Assembly (NCBI RefSeq): GCF_016808095.1
Contig: NC_068976.1
Location: 5,985,001-6,049,000 of the forward strand
DNA from: Vigna angularis
Taxonomy: Eukaryota > Streptophyta > Magnoliopsida > Fabales > Fabaceae
DNA: 64,000 nt
Direction: 5' to 3'
Part shown: piece by piece, positions 37,154 to 51,500 of the stretch
Layout: each line of letters starts with the position of its first letter
Numbering within the stretch: position 1 is the stretch's first letter
Made by a program: the position numbers and the translations under genes
Notes under the pieces: generated by a model
Database searches by the model: none
What the model was told of the DNA's origin: nothing
Seen by the model: only the letters and a program-made list of their open reading frames with translations

Positions 37154-40085
37154 AGTGTTGTTAGTGTTTGATATGCTTAAGATATATAAAAGTTGTTTCA
37201 GGAACAAAATATGTAGATTAAAGATTTTAGCCTTTATTATTGTTTAAAAGTTTGTTTTTACGACAAAAAAGAGCTATGGTTTTCTTTGTGGAGGAGATTT
37301 GATATTCTATGTGGAAATAAAGTTTTGTTTTTTGTATGTTGGATTAATGTTTGATGGTTTACACCTTAGTTGGATTTAATTTCTTGAGTTTTACTAGTTG
37401 TGTTTAACATTTTCGTGTTCAATTCTTATCTAACCTCTTACTTTTCTTACATTTAATATCAATATGGGAGAAATTTTTGTTTTTTTTTAATTTGTAGTGA
37501 TTACAACTTTTATATATAAGATTAATTAAATGTGTTAAAGTGATTGACTGATTATTATTATGGATTAAGTTCATTTGATACTCACAATTTAGTTTTGGTG
37601 ATGGATGTGTTGAAAATTTAACCTTGTAGTTAAGTATTTGATTCGATAGAATTGTAGGATTCTATAAAGAGCCACTAATAGAGTCTATAAACTCTTTTTC
37701 GAACAACATTTAGACTAGATGCTTTATATCACAAACATAAAATACACATAATAAAAGATTATGGTTTACCCAAACTCACAAACTACGTTTAATTCTTTCT
37801 TAAAGCACACAAATTAAAAGGTTCTACTAATTAACAAATGATTATAATGAGTACACAAATCTCTTTAGGTTATAACGAGTACGCAAACCTTCTAGTGTTT
37901 TCCTATGGTTTTAATTTTTTATATAGTATTAAATATTTTATCCGTTGATAATTGTAAAGTACATTATGTGCTTAGAGCATTCTTGAATATGTCAACGTCA
38001 TTTAATTAATGTATCATTTGATGATAATTTAGATGATGTAGATGACATGTTTATTAGATGTGTATCTTATAAAGCTTTTCAGATAATATCATATAAAGTT
38101 AGCTTTTATATGCTTTATCATTTGGACGTATACATAATGCTTAGTTCAAATGTAAGGATTTTTTAATACTCTATTAGAAATTTTCTATCGTTTAACGCTA
38201 GGCTGAGTTCACTTTATTGATTAAACACTTATATATGTTTTTCAATATCATTTAGTGGCTTTCGTTACATGATATGTTTTACATCTTGCTTGATAAAATG
38301 TTGTTTGAGTCTCAAAGAGACGTTTCTCCTAGTAAGATGTTATTTGTTACCCATATCGTCTATTAGATGATTTTTTAAAAAACAAAACTTTCTTTCATTA
38401 GACATTGTTTTCTATAGGCAATATTTCATTAAGTATTGTTTGATAAACTTCAAAACCTAGGTTGCTAAACATTATGATTTTGTCTCAACGAATCTTAATG
38501 AGGAATCATACTAAAGTGTGATGATTTTAGGTTCTAGGTGTTACGGATAGACCTAAAGTTACACCTAAGTGAACTCTTAGGACTTGATCATTTGCAACAC
38601 CATATTTGAATATAAATATGATACAAGAGAGGAAAAAATGGTGGTGTCAAACTTCTAACACGGTTAGATCAACCGAAAGTGACTCACTTGGTAATCCAAA
38701 TTGTTTCCAACATATTTCACACTGATTTTACAAACCAGATCTAATTTCTATTTACCAAAATCATTGCTACTTTATATTAAACTATCAAGATAGTTAAAAC
38801 ATAATGTTTTATGTCAAATCATTGTGACACTGTTATACTATAATCTACCTAGGCTTGCTGGTATACTTGAGTTGTTGTATGACAACCTAACACCATGCTA
38901 CTAGGCTTCTACGATGTCGAGCTTCCATCTTTTGTATGCTTTTCACTTAACGCACGTGTCCGTTATTAATGGCTAGTTAAATAGTGGGCTGAGTTTTATT
39001 ACTTTTGGATAATTACAATTTTGATATTTTAATAAGAGTTATTATGTGTTGGCTGTTGTAACTAGGATGAATGTAAAAAGTCATTACTAAAAGCATAGAA
39101 TAAGTGTAATTGGAATCATAAATTAATCTTCAGCCAAAAGGAACGGGAGAATACATTTTTCCTTTGCATTCTTGTTAATAAAAAATTCTTGCTTGAGCTT
39201 TATCAAAGATTTTTTATTTCTTTTTATGTTTAAACTTTTAGACTTATCTTCCATGCATAGTTAATATTGTGACTTCTATAAATTTCTACTCTATTTTATG
39301 TATTTCTGTTTTCTCCTAGATTCATGTCAAATACGAATCAGGATTCTCCATCCTTTAGAACTTGTCACCTAAGACTTATCTCAAGTTTCCACTAAGAAAA
39401 AAATTCATTGCCACCTCAGTAAAAAAAAAAATACACGTACTGGTGTGTATATATACAAGTGTATGTCTATCACTACTCTACAGAATGGGTGATATATTCG
39501 GCTTTTACTTCATGCATCCCCGTTTTAAAATAATAATTTTATTCTTTGTAAGAGTTAGTTCGGAATTACCTATTTTTAGAATTTTCTGGAGTAATTTTCA
39601 AAATATGATTTTATAACAACTTTTAAAATAGAATTTTCATAAGAGATTTTTGAGAACACATTAAATGATAAAAAGCATCCTAAAAAATTAAATATTTTCT
39701 GCAACACGTTCTCTTTCTCTTCGTTTTCCTCTACAGCACTGTGATGGTACAGTGATTATAATGATGACAGCAACTGTAACAATGATTATAAGATGTAGTA
39801 GAAAAAGGTATTGTGGTGTTGTTTTATATTAGTAATACGTTGCACTTTGTAATTAAAGGGTGCATGAAGAAAAAAAATCTCAGATTTGCTCGCTTGTCTT
39901 CTACCAAAGATCTTGGCGGTTCATATTGCATATTTTTCTACGTTATCAATAGATTACGTAGTTAAAAAGAACAAGCAGGAGGATCAATAAGAATTAAATA
40001 ATCAATCGAAATCCAAAATTGTAAAAAATTAGTTCTAAATTAGTTAATCCATAAGTGAAAATTAATTTAGAATACATAATTTAAA
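36912..40085. other. AT-rich intergenic DNA, no recognised gene
   Basis: An (AT)n microsatellite lies at 37105-37148. The remainder has only short unsupported frames. I found no paired repeats or duplication that would define an element. Confidence 0.5.
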
Positions 40086-41613
40086 GGTTAAATCTCTTCG
40101 GAAGTTCTTATTTAGGTGAGTTTTTCACAGTTAGATCTCGTATTATCGGTTTTTCCAATTTAGTCCTTAAAAGTGAAAAATTGACTCAATTGGGTCCCTC
40201 TCGTTAAATTGGCTTAACCGGGTTAAGCTTTTGATGACTTAAATAAGCAGGGTGTTACGTGAAATTTCTTAAGTTTGACATGAAAAATGTTTGATTAAAA
40301 CATTAAAAAAAAATCATCTTCTCTTGCAATGAAGCACCACTCAAAAATCCTCTTCCCTATGCATCAAATGAGAAGAAATCCAAAAATCAATTTCAAATTA
40401 CATTTGAATCGGGCCTCACATAAACCTGCCGAGAAATCCCAAATTTCACAACCTAAAGAACTCTAGACGTGAAACCTAGACGCAAGCCATACTCTGTCGC
40501 CTCTTCTTTCAATCCCATACTCTGTATCTTCTGCGTTTGTGAGAATGAGCCTACCCTGTGTAGATTTTGTGAGAATCCTCTTGATAGTCACTTCAATTTC
40601 ATGCGCTACGGTGATGCAGATTTGTTTGCAGCAGATTAAGGTGTCGTTGTTGGTGGGTTTAACTGATATGTCCGAGGAGTATGAGCCAATTCCGAAGGAA
40701 ATGGGGTGCAATTGCTTAGGATTATTTGGAATAACTTGGAGGATCCTCTGAGTCAAACAGTGAATTAGGTGCATCTCATTTTGACCTGTTTCTCGACATT
40801 CAGTCTTCCCTATGTGAGGATTGGATTGGATAAAGGAGTTTTTGGTGAAGATTGGATTGGATCTTCTTTCATTGGGGTCGCGGTGTAAGGGGAGATATAT
40901 TCCATTGGCATTGCTAACGAAGAGATTGGGAGCGAGGAAAATGTTGAAAATGACTCCAGATCTGCTGTTTGAGACAACACAGGCATATATTGATGATGAT
41001 GTCTGCTGCGCTGCCACATCGTTTCTGGAGTGGAGTGCGCCTCTGCATTTGTTGAATTTAGGGTTGTTGGATTGGGAATGGGATCGGAAGATGGTTTGGG
41101 GGATTGATAACTTCAAGCACACTAACCAAACCGGGCTTCACCCCCTTCGACGTTGCTGAGGCCCTGATAGAGGAGGTCATTGTCGGCGCCTGCCATTAGA
41201 TTGGACTCCACTCCATTTTCGAACCTAATTTAGTGGTGCTTAATTTCATATTTTACAAATTTTTTGGGTTTCATGAAAACCAAATTTCATCATGAACTTT
41301 GAGCATCAATTGTTAGGGTTGAAGATGATGAAAGGTAAGGTTGAAGATGATGAACCCGAATTTGGGTTTCAATTCTCAGCATTTTTTTTAATTATATATT
41401 CCACGTATAAAGCTCTGTCAATGCCACATTTAAAAAAATTGTCCACACCAACAACCCAGGTCATAAAAAACTTAACCCCATTAAGTCAATTTAACAACAG
41501 GAACCAAATTGAGTCAATTTTTCACTTTTTAGGACTAAATTGGGGAAACTAATAATACGGAGATCTAACTGGAAAAAACCCACATAAATAGGAATTGTCA
41601 AAGGAGTTTAACC
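40086..41613 (+). mobile_element. third Mutator-like element (Pack-MULE) with a THADA-like gene fragment
   Basis: The left end (ggttaaatctcttcgg) and right end (...gagtttaacc) are inverted copies over about 190 bp. A perfect 9-bp duplication, taatttaaa, lies at 40077-40085 and 41614-41622. There is no transposase. The body carries a plus-strand protein fragment, described separately. It ends about 0.9 kb from the PDS5 stop codon. Confidence 0.9.
40545..41160 (+). pseudogene. captured gene fragment resembling plant THADA-like (DUF2428) protein
   Basis: Plus-strand frames give LRIIWNNLEDPLSQTV near 40718-40765, then LDLLSLGSRCKGRYIPLALL, LGARKMLKMTPDLLF and AYIDDDVCCAATSFLEW across about 40855-41030. 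I associate these with plant homologues of THADA/Trm732, large armadillo-repeat regulators of tRNA methylation. The assignment is from memory and moderate. The frame is interrupted between the two parts, and only a small share of such a protein of well over 1000 residues is present. A 219-codon frame on the opposite strand (40463-41122) is probably the antisense shadow. Confidence 0.6.
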
Positions 41614-42527
41614 TAATTTAAATTATACTTTGAAATTTCATAATTCAAAACGTACTGTAAATTGTGCAATTAAGACAATTTGAAAAAAAAAAGGTAGAAA
41701 AAGTAATCCTAAATTGTATAATACAAAACACAATACCCAAATTCTAAATTTTAAGTTATGTAACCTAAAAGCTTTCTAGATCATTAAATCCGTAGTATGA
41801 AACGAAACTGCATGAAAGGATATTTTTAATATTTTTCATAATTGACAGAGGTGCAAAAAGAAATCATGGAATTCGGTGGAGTACAAGAAATTGCCCCCTC
41901 ATGGGTGATTTCTTTATTTTTCCTCTCTACTTTTTGTATCTTTCAACCATCCAAGCCATTAGTGGTTAGTGCAATAACAGAAAAAGAAAGCCAAGTTTAT
42001 GTACCACCATATGACATCTCAAAATGTTTCGTATACAAATCTACGTAAGATTGATATGGTTCATTTGCACTTTCCATGACTTTGAAATTTAAATTCGTTG
42101 TCCTTAGTTTTTCCATCATTGTTACTATATGTATTTTATTGACCGAATTCTTTTACATTTGGTTCTTTTTACAAATACTTGTTATGCTTTATTCAACTAG
42201 ACATTTCATTATATCTCACATTCTATTTTCGCATGGTAATACTATTTTAACATATATTGCCTCCCACCACTGTTGTTAATGTGCTATTCCCAATCATCAT
42301 ATCTGAACGAAAATATCAGTAAAAATACATACAAAGAAAGGGCATTTGTTTGGGAGTACAAAGTTTTAGCATGCCTATAGGATAAGAAAACGTATAAACA
42401 GAAGCCCGAGTTCTTGTGTTAATGCGAAAAATAACGGCGGAGTGAGATGTGTTGTAGTTTGTGCACAACTCTGGATTAGAATACGCGGTCTTCAAAGCTC
42501 CGTGTCCGTGAGAATACAGCACCGTAT
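41614..42527. other. 3' flank of PDS5, no recognised gene
   Basis: AT-rich DNA between the third Mutator-like element and the PDS5 stop codon. It probably includes the PDS5 3' UTR. A 68-residue plus frame at 41842-42048 has no recognisable motif. Confidence 0.5.
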
Positions 42528-45308
42528 TTATACTTTCCGTCTTGTTCTTCTAACCTGAAAATAAGCAACAAAAATCTAAAAAGCCAAATAAACATTTGTT
42601 AAACAGGCCAGAAAAAATATATCTGGGCAAGAGTTTACAGCATTTGCATTTGTTCTGACAACTTCTGAAGCTGATGTTTCCATGCATTTTCCATTTGCAT
42701 TTACGTTTGCTGAAACAAAATTCACATTATCGAGAGAAATTTCTCTAGGGCATGAAAAATCCCAGATATGAATTCAATTGAATCTTGAGAACCATTACTC
42801 GACAAGTAGCAGAAAACTAAACATCGTTAAGTTATCTTAGTGGCAGTGATTGTTGGCCGTACAACATTTCCTTAAAAAGCTTTTATGACGCCTCCATTTT
42901 CTAATTGTATTTCCACCCACGGATCATGGAACACATCATTTTCACATGTTATTTTTCTGTGTTTATCTATACCACGGAATTTTACATGCTTACGAATGTT
43001 CAAATATTATGTCTGTTTTTAATAGGTAATGCCTGCAATGTATAAGATATCAGCCACAAGATCCATTGCTGGTTGTTGAAACTACTTACTATTTTCCTTA
43101 TTCAGTGGTGTTTCCTCTCTGGCAGCTTGGCGTCTTTTAACTGCAGCCTTTTTACCACCATCAAGAGAAGAATATTCACCAGGTTCACTGCAAGAATAAA
43201 CAGGAAACCTTGTAATTTATTTAAAAGACAAAAAAAAAACAGTCATGTAAAACATAAGTCATATGGAAAACAAGATGAATAGATGAATATGCAAAAGTAA
43301 TGGCAGCTTAGAGCATTTCCAGGAGGCGATGTGTTCGGTTAGAGAGTGCCTCTACATTACTTATTAAGACTTTTTTTCTGATATCACAATTGTGCCTTGG
43401 CTATTAAAAGAAGATGGAGAAAGTATTTGCAGTTTTTTCGAATATGGATTTCAAATATTCACATATTCTTCTACCAAACTTGAAACTATTTAAAGAAAAT
43501 TGAACGTTTTCAATAGAAATGCGGTAAAACAATAAAAAGCAAAAAGTTATCATAAAACTCACCGGAGGCTTAAATTAATTTTATTTGAAACATCTTCTAG
43601 TACATCCTGTTTCAAAAAAAAAAAGAAGAAAAAGTCAGGTGATATTCATAAGAATTGTTTCCACAAGAAACTCTTAAGCAGCGCAATAAAAGGACAAAAG
43701 ACGAGTAAATACAAAATAAAGTTCAAAACAAGGGATTTATTATACTTATTTCTCAGATGGCATTAACAAGAAAAGCATACCGCTATATTCTCAATTAGTA
43801 CTAAAGGAAAAGAAAAGAAAGAAATGGAGGTAAAATGAGTCAAACATATCCCATATATTAAAACTTAAATTCAACTCAAGCATATTAACTTTTCATAAAC
43901 TTTCTCATATAACTTCTCTATAAGCAATTAAGCATTTACAAACTTAACAAAGGTTTGCACTTGCCAAAGAAAAGTCAACGGTTGAATTTTATAACTGAAC
44001 TCCCCATGAGCTAAAAGCTAATCCAAACTATATCTATCTTTGAAAACCAAGGCTTCTGAAGACAAAATCCTTCAGATGAAGTTAAGTCTTGTTTGCTGTC
44101 CAATCGCATATTGACCTCATAATTATTAATTACTTACTGATTCAACAAAATTAAAGCTGCAGGATATTCATAAAGCATATGCTGCTGATAGTAGACTAAT
44201 ACAAGGTTTATAATTTTTTATATAACCTAGTTGCATTAGGCTCAAAAAGCCTGTACAGAGAAATGTATGGATAAAATCTCTAGTAAACACTTGCAGTCAT
44301 AAAATAAAATGAATCAAAGAGATAAAATATATCAAATTTCTTTCATAAATGAAAATCAATTTGAGAACTTTAACTTTTCTATAAGCTCCCTTGTCCAACT
44401 TCTCCATAAATTGAGGTGCATAGTGTTGGGAATAAGACAACCACTGGAGATCAAATTATAAGACATAGGTGGGTGTACACCTTACCTAGGCCAATTTTGT
44501 GAACAAGAGCTAAGCTACGAGTCCACTTTATAAGATTGTACCAAAACTTATCTTAGCTAGGTTTGATAGGTCTATCGAGCCACTAGAAGTTGGACCACCC
44601 ATAAATATCTCTTTTCACATTCAAAATGTTCATCCTTTGAGGAGGTATGTTAGAAATCTCACATCTAACTGGAAATATTCTCAAAGTATAGTTAAAGCCT
44701 TACAACTAACTTTTGTGAGGTTGAGTGAGTTAGTTTTAAAGTCTACTTTTTATAGAAGTTAATTTAGACTTATGAGATGTTTAATTCTTTTTAATATATT
44801 ATTCAAATGCCTACTGGAAATTTATCACTTGAAAAGAAAATTAAGATTAATTATTTTCTGTTCATTACAGCATTAGGTATATAGTTGATGTAGACACAAA
44901 ATAAATGCTAACTAAAACATTTCAGGCTAGAAAACTGTAAACAATAACAGCAATAGGGAAATTGGAAAACACTAATGACAATTTGAAATTATAATAAACA
45001 AGGAAATATTTTACATAACATAAAACACTACAGCGTTATCCAAAGTCCAAAGTGCTTCAAAGCACAATGCCCCTCAAGCCTTATGGTGGAAGGTTTTAGA
45101 GAGACAAGGTTGCAACCAGTGGCAGATCTAAGACCCTAAGTCAGTGGAGACAATTTACTTTTCAAATCAAATGGTGTATTTGTACACTCTCAACTATACA
45201 TAGCTATATCATAGAATAGTAGCAGGTTCAAATACAATAGACAAGGGGGCCAAAATAAAAAAGTAATAATTTTAACAAAATCAAGGGGTGTACTTGTACA
45301 CACTCGAG

Positions 45309-45373
<65 letters not shown>

Positions 45374-45489
45374 CTTTATCATAGAATAGCGGCCAGCAGG
45401 TTCAAATACAATAGACAAGGGGGCCAAAATAAAAAAGTAATAATTTTAACAAAATCAAGGGGTATACTTGTACACACTCGTGTATATAT

Positions 45490-45541
<52 letters not shown>

Positions 45542-48500
45542 AGGTTGCAAGAATCAAATTCTTGACCAAATTCTCAAAGAAACTCTCGCATGTCAAACAA
45601 CCAACTCATCCTAAATGCAAATTGAGAATGCAATAGACTAATAATGGTTCATATCTAACAATAACAATTCTTAAGGGTTGAATAAGCAAGAACTTACAGA
45701 AAGCTAACATTTTACAGTTTTTGCGACATCATATACTATTTTCATGAGTTTAGCTTTCACATTTCATTCAATGTTAACGTAAAATTTTTTAGACTGTCAA
45801 CCAATCAAAAATCATCCTAAGCATGACTTCCTAATATTTACTATATAAGTTAAACTTAAACATGTCAACCTGTAAAATGTGCTGGAAGATACCCCCGGAA
45901 TCACCTAGATTCTATAGAAACTCCTAAAATTTATATAATTATGATTTTAATATTTTTTTGGATTTAATGCTATATATTATAGGCAGGAATCTGTTTTTTA
46001 TTACTGCCTTCCTTGGGGAGATTATTTCATTTCTTGTTGAGTTTATTAGGGACATTTATTTCCCCTTTCGTTCCATATACTCTCGGCTCTAAAATGTTGA
46101 TGAGAATGAGCAATAATTCTTCATATTTTTCCTTCTCCTTTGAAAGGAGTTTAAAAAACCTTTACATTGTTGTTGCATTCTAATTAAATTCATTTTTTCC
46201 ATCCAATTTTATGAAATATTCTTAAATGAACATGCAAGTACAACAAACAATACTAAACTTATGATATTTCAAAGAAATTCCCACCAACCTTTGAGCCACA
46301 TGTATCTTTCCGTTTGGTTCTAGGACATTTGAAAGGTTCAACAATATGTTTGCTATTTGTCACAGCATTCTCCAATGAGCAAGCAGCAGCTCTTTTTGAT
46401 TTCCGGGTTTGCACATGTGATACATACAGAGAATCCTTAGAGCACACAGAATCACTTGACAAAAGCACATTGCTCTCTATTGCCTTCCCAAAATGTTTTG
46501 ATGGTATTTTTTGTTGCTTCTCGATTGTAGAGCATTCATGCAAACCAACAGATCCAGACACACATTTTCTTCTTTTCACCGAACGGATGTCTGGCTTCGC
46601 ATTTTTAGCATTTGTTATTGCTCTCCTTGACAAATCATTTGGTTCGGTAGATGCCAAGTCCAGTACACCACCAATATTAATATTAGACTTTTTAACATCT
46701 TGTTGAACCTTATGACCATGCTTAGGAAATTTTTTTGCAGTCTGTTAATATGACCACCCCCTCGCCCAAAAAAAAACCAAAAAACAGGAGATAAAGTAAA
46801 AATCATTGGCATCATCATTAAAAACAAATGAGACAATTATTGAACTGTATTTACAAAAAAGTACCTTTTCAGCATGTCCATGAGCCACAGTAAATTCCTT
46901 AAGTGCTTGAAAAACTCTACATAGAAAATTTTCCTCAAAACATGACTTCAGACATTTTGAACTAGTCTGCAGTGAAATGTTTCATCCAAAGCAAAATAAA
47001 AATTGGATAAGAAAACAACTGTATAAGCTAAAAATAAATAAATTAGAAACTAATTAAATGTTCTGTCCACGGCATCCTCAAGAAAGCTTACATCATTCTT
47101 AACGAGACTCACTCTATATAATGATGAAGGCAATAAAATTTGTCCAGGTGTTTGCAATTTGGATATTCCACCATGACTTAATTCATTTAATGTAAATATC
47201 CCAATTTCAGCCAGCATATGCAGCTTCTGCATTCCACAAAAACTCAAATAAAACTTACATACAATAAACACGAGCAATTAATGAAGAATAGGGTCAAAAA
47301 AATATACAGTTGTCATCTGTGCATCAATAGCATCCTCAACCTTTCTGATTGCTCGAAAAATACTAACTATATGTAGGATAGCATCATCAACAATGTCCAG
47401 GTCACCATCAACAATATTGATATCAACTAATGCCTGCAGGATAAAGAAAAGTGGACTACAAAAAAGCAACCAAGATGTGTCACCATCTAAGGGTGTATAT
47501 TCGTCTGCATAATTATTAAAACTAAAACATGAAAAATAATAATTGCAATATATTACCTGCAAACGTCAGCATAAATTTTTTCGTCTGGACAGACTTCAAA
47601 TGGAAAGTCATTATTCCGAGAAAGCACATGAATCAAGAAGACCAAAACATATGCTGGGTAATCAATGATGACTCCTTGAACAGAAGAACTTTCTCGTTTA
47701 CGGGCTAATATACTGTAATCCTTTATAAACTCTGCCATATACTTGTAGTTCTAAAAGAAGCAGCATCGGTAGCCATTAATCAGAATAAGCATAAACCATA
47801 ATAGGACAGGTTCTAGCATATAATATATGTAATATCAAGAACAAAACAATAATGATAATACTGCAGGCTTTCTTCTAGGGCTGTAATGGGAAATAAAGCA
47901 CTACATTATCTCAAGTATCAAAGTCATTGAAATCCTATCCTAACAAGGTGTTGGGCGTCAAGTCACCTACTATCAGGTTCTCCCTAGTCCCATGTTTGAT
48001 ATGTCCAGTCCTCGATGTGAGGGAGTGTCTTGAAGAGTCCACATGAACATCTCACCTTACAACTACTACACTGAGTTTGTTCCCACCGTTATACTAGTCA
48101 TGAAGAATTGAGGCCGGGGATTGAAGCTGTTTGCTTCGTTTCTATTTATTAGTGTTGATTTGCATAGATGGAAAGGAGGGGAGGGTGGTTTTATTACCCT
48201 CCCACTCATGAGCAAAAAAGATGCAAAAGTTATGTCAATCACTAATTTTCCCTACAATTGGTTGCATTAATCATGCATGTGATAAGAGAAATTCTCCAAT
48301 CACCATCCGGAAGTTTTGTGGTGACGAAATATTTTATTATTTGTAGACATAGCAAACCAATCAAAACAATTTAACTTACCATTTCTAACAAACCAAAGAA
48401 ATAAATTTTGAATGTTATAATTCTTAAATTAGAATGTTTAAATTGAAAAGGTTTATGAACTAATACATTTATTTACTTTTTGAATGATAGCAGGGATCTT

Positions 48501-51500
48501 TCTTTTTTTTTTCCTTCTTTTTCTTTTATCTTCTTCTCGCTTCCCTTCTTCCCCAACACTTCACCAACGATAACCTCTTCCTATTCATGTTGTCAATTCC
48601 CATACCACTTTTTTGTCATTCTCTACCACGATTATACTCACACTGACCCTCTTTCCCGCCAAAGAGACTTGTATAACTCCCATTAGAAAAAACAAACAGA
48701 GAAAAAGCGAGAAAGAAGAAAAGAATACTGAGGGGTCATGATTACAACATTTCAATCGCATAGATTACAATTAAATATCCAACAAGTAATGCAATTTGAT
48801 CAACCAAAAATAAAAGAGTAAAAATCACAATTTAGGAGCCTTAAACACACCTGATATTGCTGATCGCCGGTGCCATTTGTTGCTGCCAAAGCAAAAGCAC
48901 ATGCAAATCTCATTGGTAGTTTATGCTCCTTCAGCAACTTTTGGATCTTACGAAGAAATGTGCTCCTAACAAACAAAGAGTCATCCTGAAATACGGAAAG
49001 AGACACAACAAAAGTTAAAATGAAAAATATAATAATGAATTAGTTGAGAATCAATAGTAAAAGCAATTTAAGCAAAACATGAATTTAGTATGTTTGTCCT
49101 TGTGCCAAATTTCAGATCAATTGGCATATATAAGATCTACATCAATTTTATTTCTGTCTTCATATTCAGTTATTAATAAACTATTTCTTTGTTCCCTTTC
49201 AAGTAAAACAAGCCAAACATTGGATAATGTTTACTATCATCTTAAAAGTGAGTGGAATTAGAGATAAAAACAGAATCCCCTATTTAGTGAGTGGAATTAA
49301 ACTTAAAAACAGAAATAAAATCTTCCAGAATGAATATGAAGACACTAGAGATATTTTTCAAAATTACTGTGAAGATAATAGTATCTTTTAATCAACGTAA
49401 TCCCCTATTTACAACAATCATTCTCATGTTTACAAATAAATATTGATCATTCCCAACTTGCCTACAAAGTCTTAGAATCTGCCTAGTAGAAGTCCCTTTG
49501 TGAAGATGTTAGCTAACTAAAGTCCTATATAGGGACATGGGTAGTAACCACAACACATTTGTCGAAGATTATCATCCGCGTTTGGTCCCATCATGTAATG
49601 GATTATGAGCAATGCTAATGGATGTCAGAGTACAATTGTATAAGGATTTCTACCTTAATTTTAAGGTCATCTAATATGATCTTCATCTAATGCTTCACAC
49701 AAGCCTTCGTGGCAGTAGAAACAGAATACCCAAGGTTGGGAATTTGATATTGATGAATAATGAGAGGGAATAAAGAAATACCTCATTAATTACAATCATA
49801 CAATTACATTCTCAAGTCCCCTACTTTTAGCAATCTGTTAGGTTTCTTGGTGACAAGAAACCAAATTATTATTTCAGATTAAGAAAAATGCACACAAATC
49901 TTACTTCAACTTCAAAAGATGATAATTTAATTAGAAAAGGCAAATACAGAAAACGTCGAACTAGGAAGAAAATCCCTTCTACAGAGGTTAGAACCTGATC
50001 CCGAACAAACTAATCCACACCCCACCTGATATCCGTTTTCCCCCTTAAAAGATAACCTTTATTAGGCATTGTAGCTGCCTCCAACCCACAGTTAACTGTC
50101 TAACCCCTGTTAACTTCCTCTTAGTTCTATCTCAATCACATTCTTTTAAAAAATAAAATAAACTTTGTTCAAATGAGTGTGTAGATTTTAGCTATGTTTT
50201 TCCCAATTACTACGGAGACATTAGGATATTATTAATCCTAATAATTTCATATTTACAACATGTTTCTATTTTCAATATCAATTGGTATGTTCCACTTAAT
50301 AGTTAGAATACTACCAGGTTTTAATTTGTTTCCTATTCTAAAATTTTGTGAAGGAACATTTTGGAGTGTGTTAGGAATCTCAAATTGAAGAGATAAAAAT
50401 TCTCTTTAATCTCAACTCCCTCCAATGTTAAGGACAGCCCCATGCAACAACCCCGTGTTTCCTTTCTCTGGCCGTCCCCCAAGCATACACGATACGGCGA
50501 CGTCTCCTCCCTCTCTAAACCCAACTCCTCACCTAGACTCGTCGAGATGAAGTTGTGGCTCGCCCCACTATCTATCAGCACGACTATTCGCCGGTCCCGA
50601 ATCCAACCAGGCAGCTTCATGGTGTTGGATTGCGTTATTCCCCAGCTGAGTATACTGACAGTTCCATGCACCTTTACTCAGCCTCCTCTTTCGCCTCAAC
50701 CTCCTCTTCTTCATCGTCCTCTCCCATGATCATCACTTTTAAATTTCTCTCAGTCGGTGCCCTGGGTTGTAAGGCCCCCCCACAGTGGAAACAACAACCC
50801 TCTTCTATCCTCTTGAGGTATTCCTGATATGGCAGCGTTCGCACTCCGTGATTTTGCCCTCCGCCCCCTGACATGCTTTCGACTTTGGAACTAGCGGTCC
50901 TTGACGTCACTTCTTTCTTCTGTTCGAGACCTCCGCCTACACTCCCATGTGCATCTGATGGCTCGCGATAGGTTTCTGTCCTCGCCACAGTGCCCGTACT
51001 GGTCGTATATCGCCCCACGCCGATCCTCCCTTAGACGCCACTCCACCGCCAGTCATCCTCGGCACAAGCCCCGCTTGCTCCACGTCTCGAGCTCTCTCCA
51101 TCGCGGTTAACAAATCGCGTGGATCGTGAGGCCTGATGAGATCCCTGAGTCCTTCGTGTAATCCCGCAAAAAAATACCCAAGTTGTTCTTCCGTCACTCT
51201 CGTTGCCTGAGCCACTAAAATTTCAAATTCCTGCACATATTCCTCCACCATCCCTTTCTGCCGCACCGCCGCCAACTTTTCAAAGATTGTTCCCCGATGC
51301 CTCCCTCCAAACCTTATGACCATTGCTTCCGTCAACATCGCCCAGGTTGGGTTCTTGACTTTCTTCTGCCAGAAGCGGAACCAGTAATTCGCTCCCCCTT
51401 CCAAGCATATATAAACTAATTTCATCTTTTGTTTCTCCGTCATGTTCTGCAATTCGAAAAACTTCTCCGCCCTAGCGATCCACCCCATGGGATCGGTGCC

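Noticed and set aside
40463..41122. 219-codon minus-strand frame inside the third Mutator-like element
   Set aside because: The plus strand carries the protein-like words; the minus frame has no recognisable domain and is probably the complement left open by chance.
46314..46706. 130-codon plus-strand frame
   Set aside because: Antisense of the 453-nt PDS5 exon; the minus frame fits phase and basic-tail composition.
47940..48130. Possible further TRIM copy
   Set aside because: Only weak word similarity (gagggagtg, accttacaac) and no paired LTR could be drawn.
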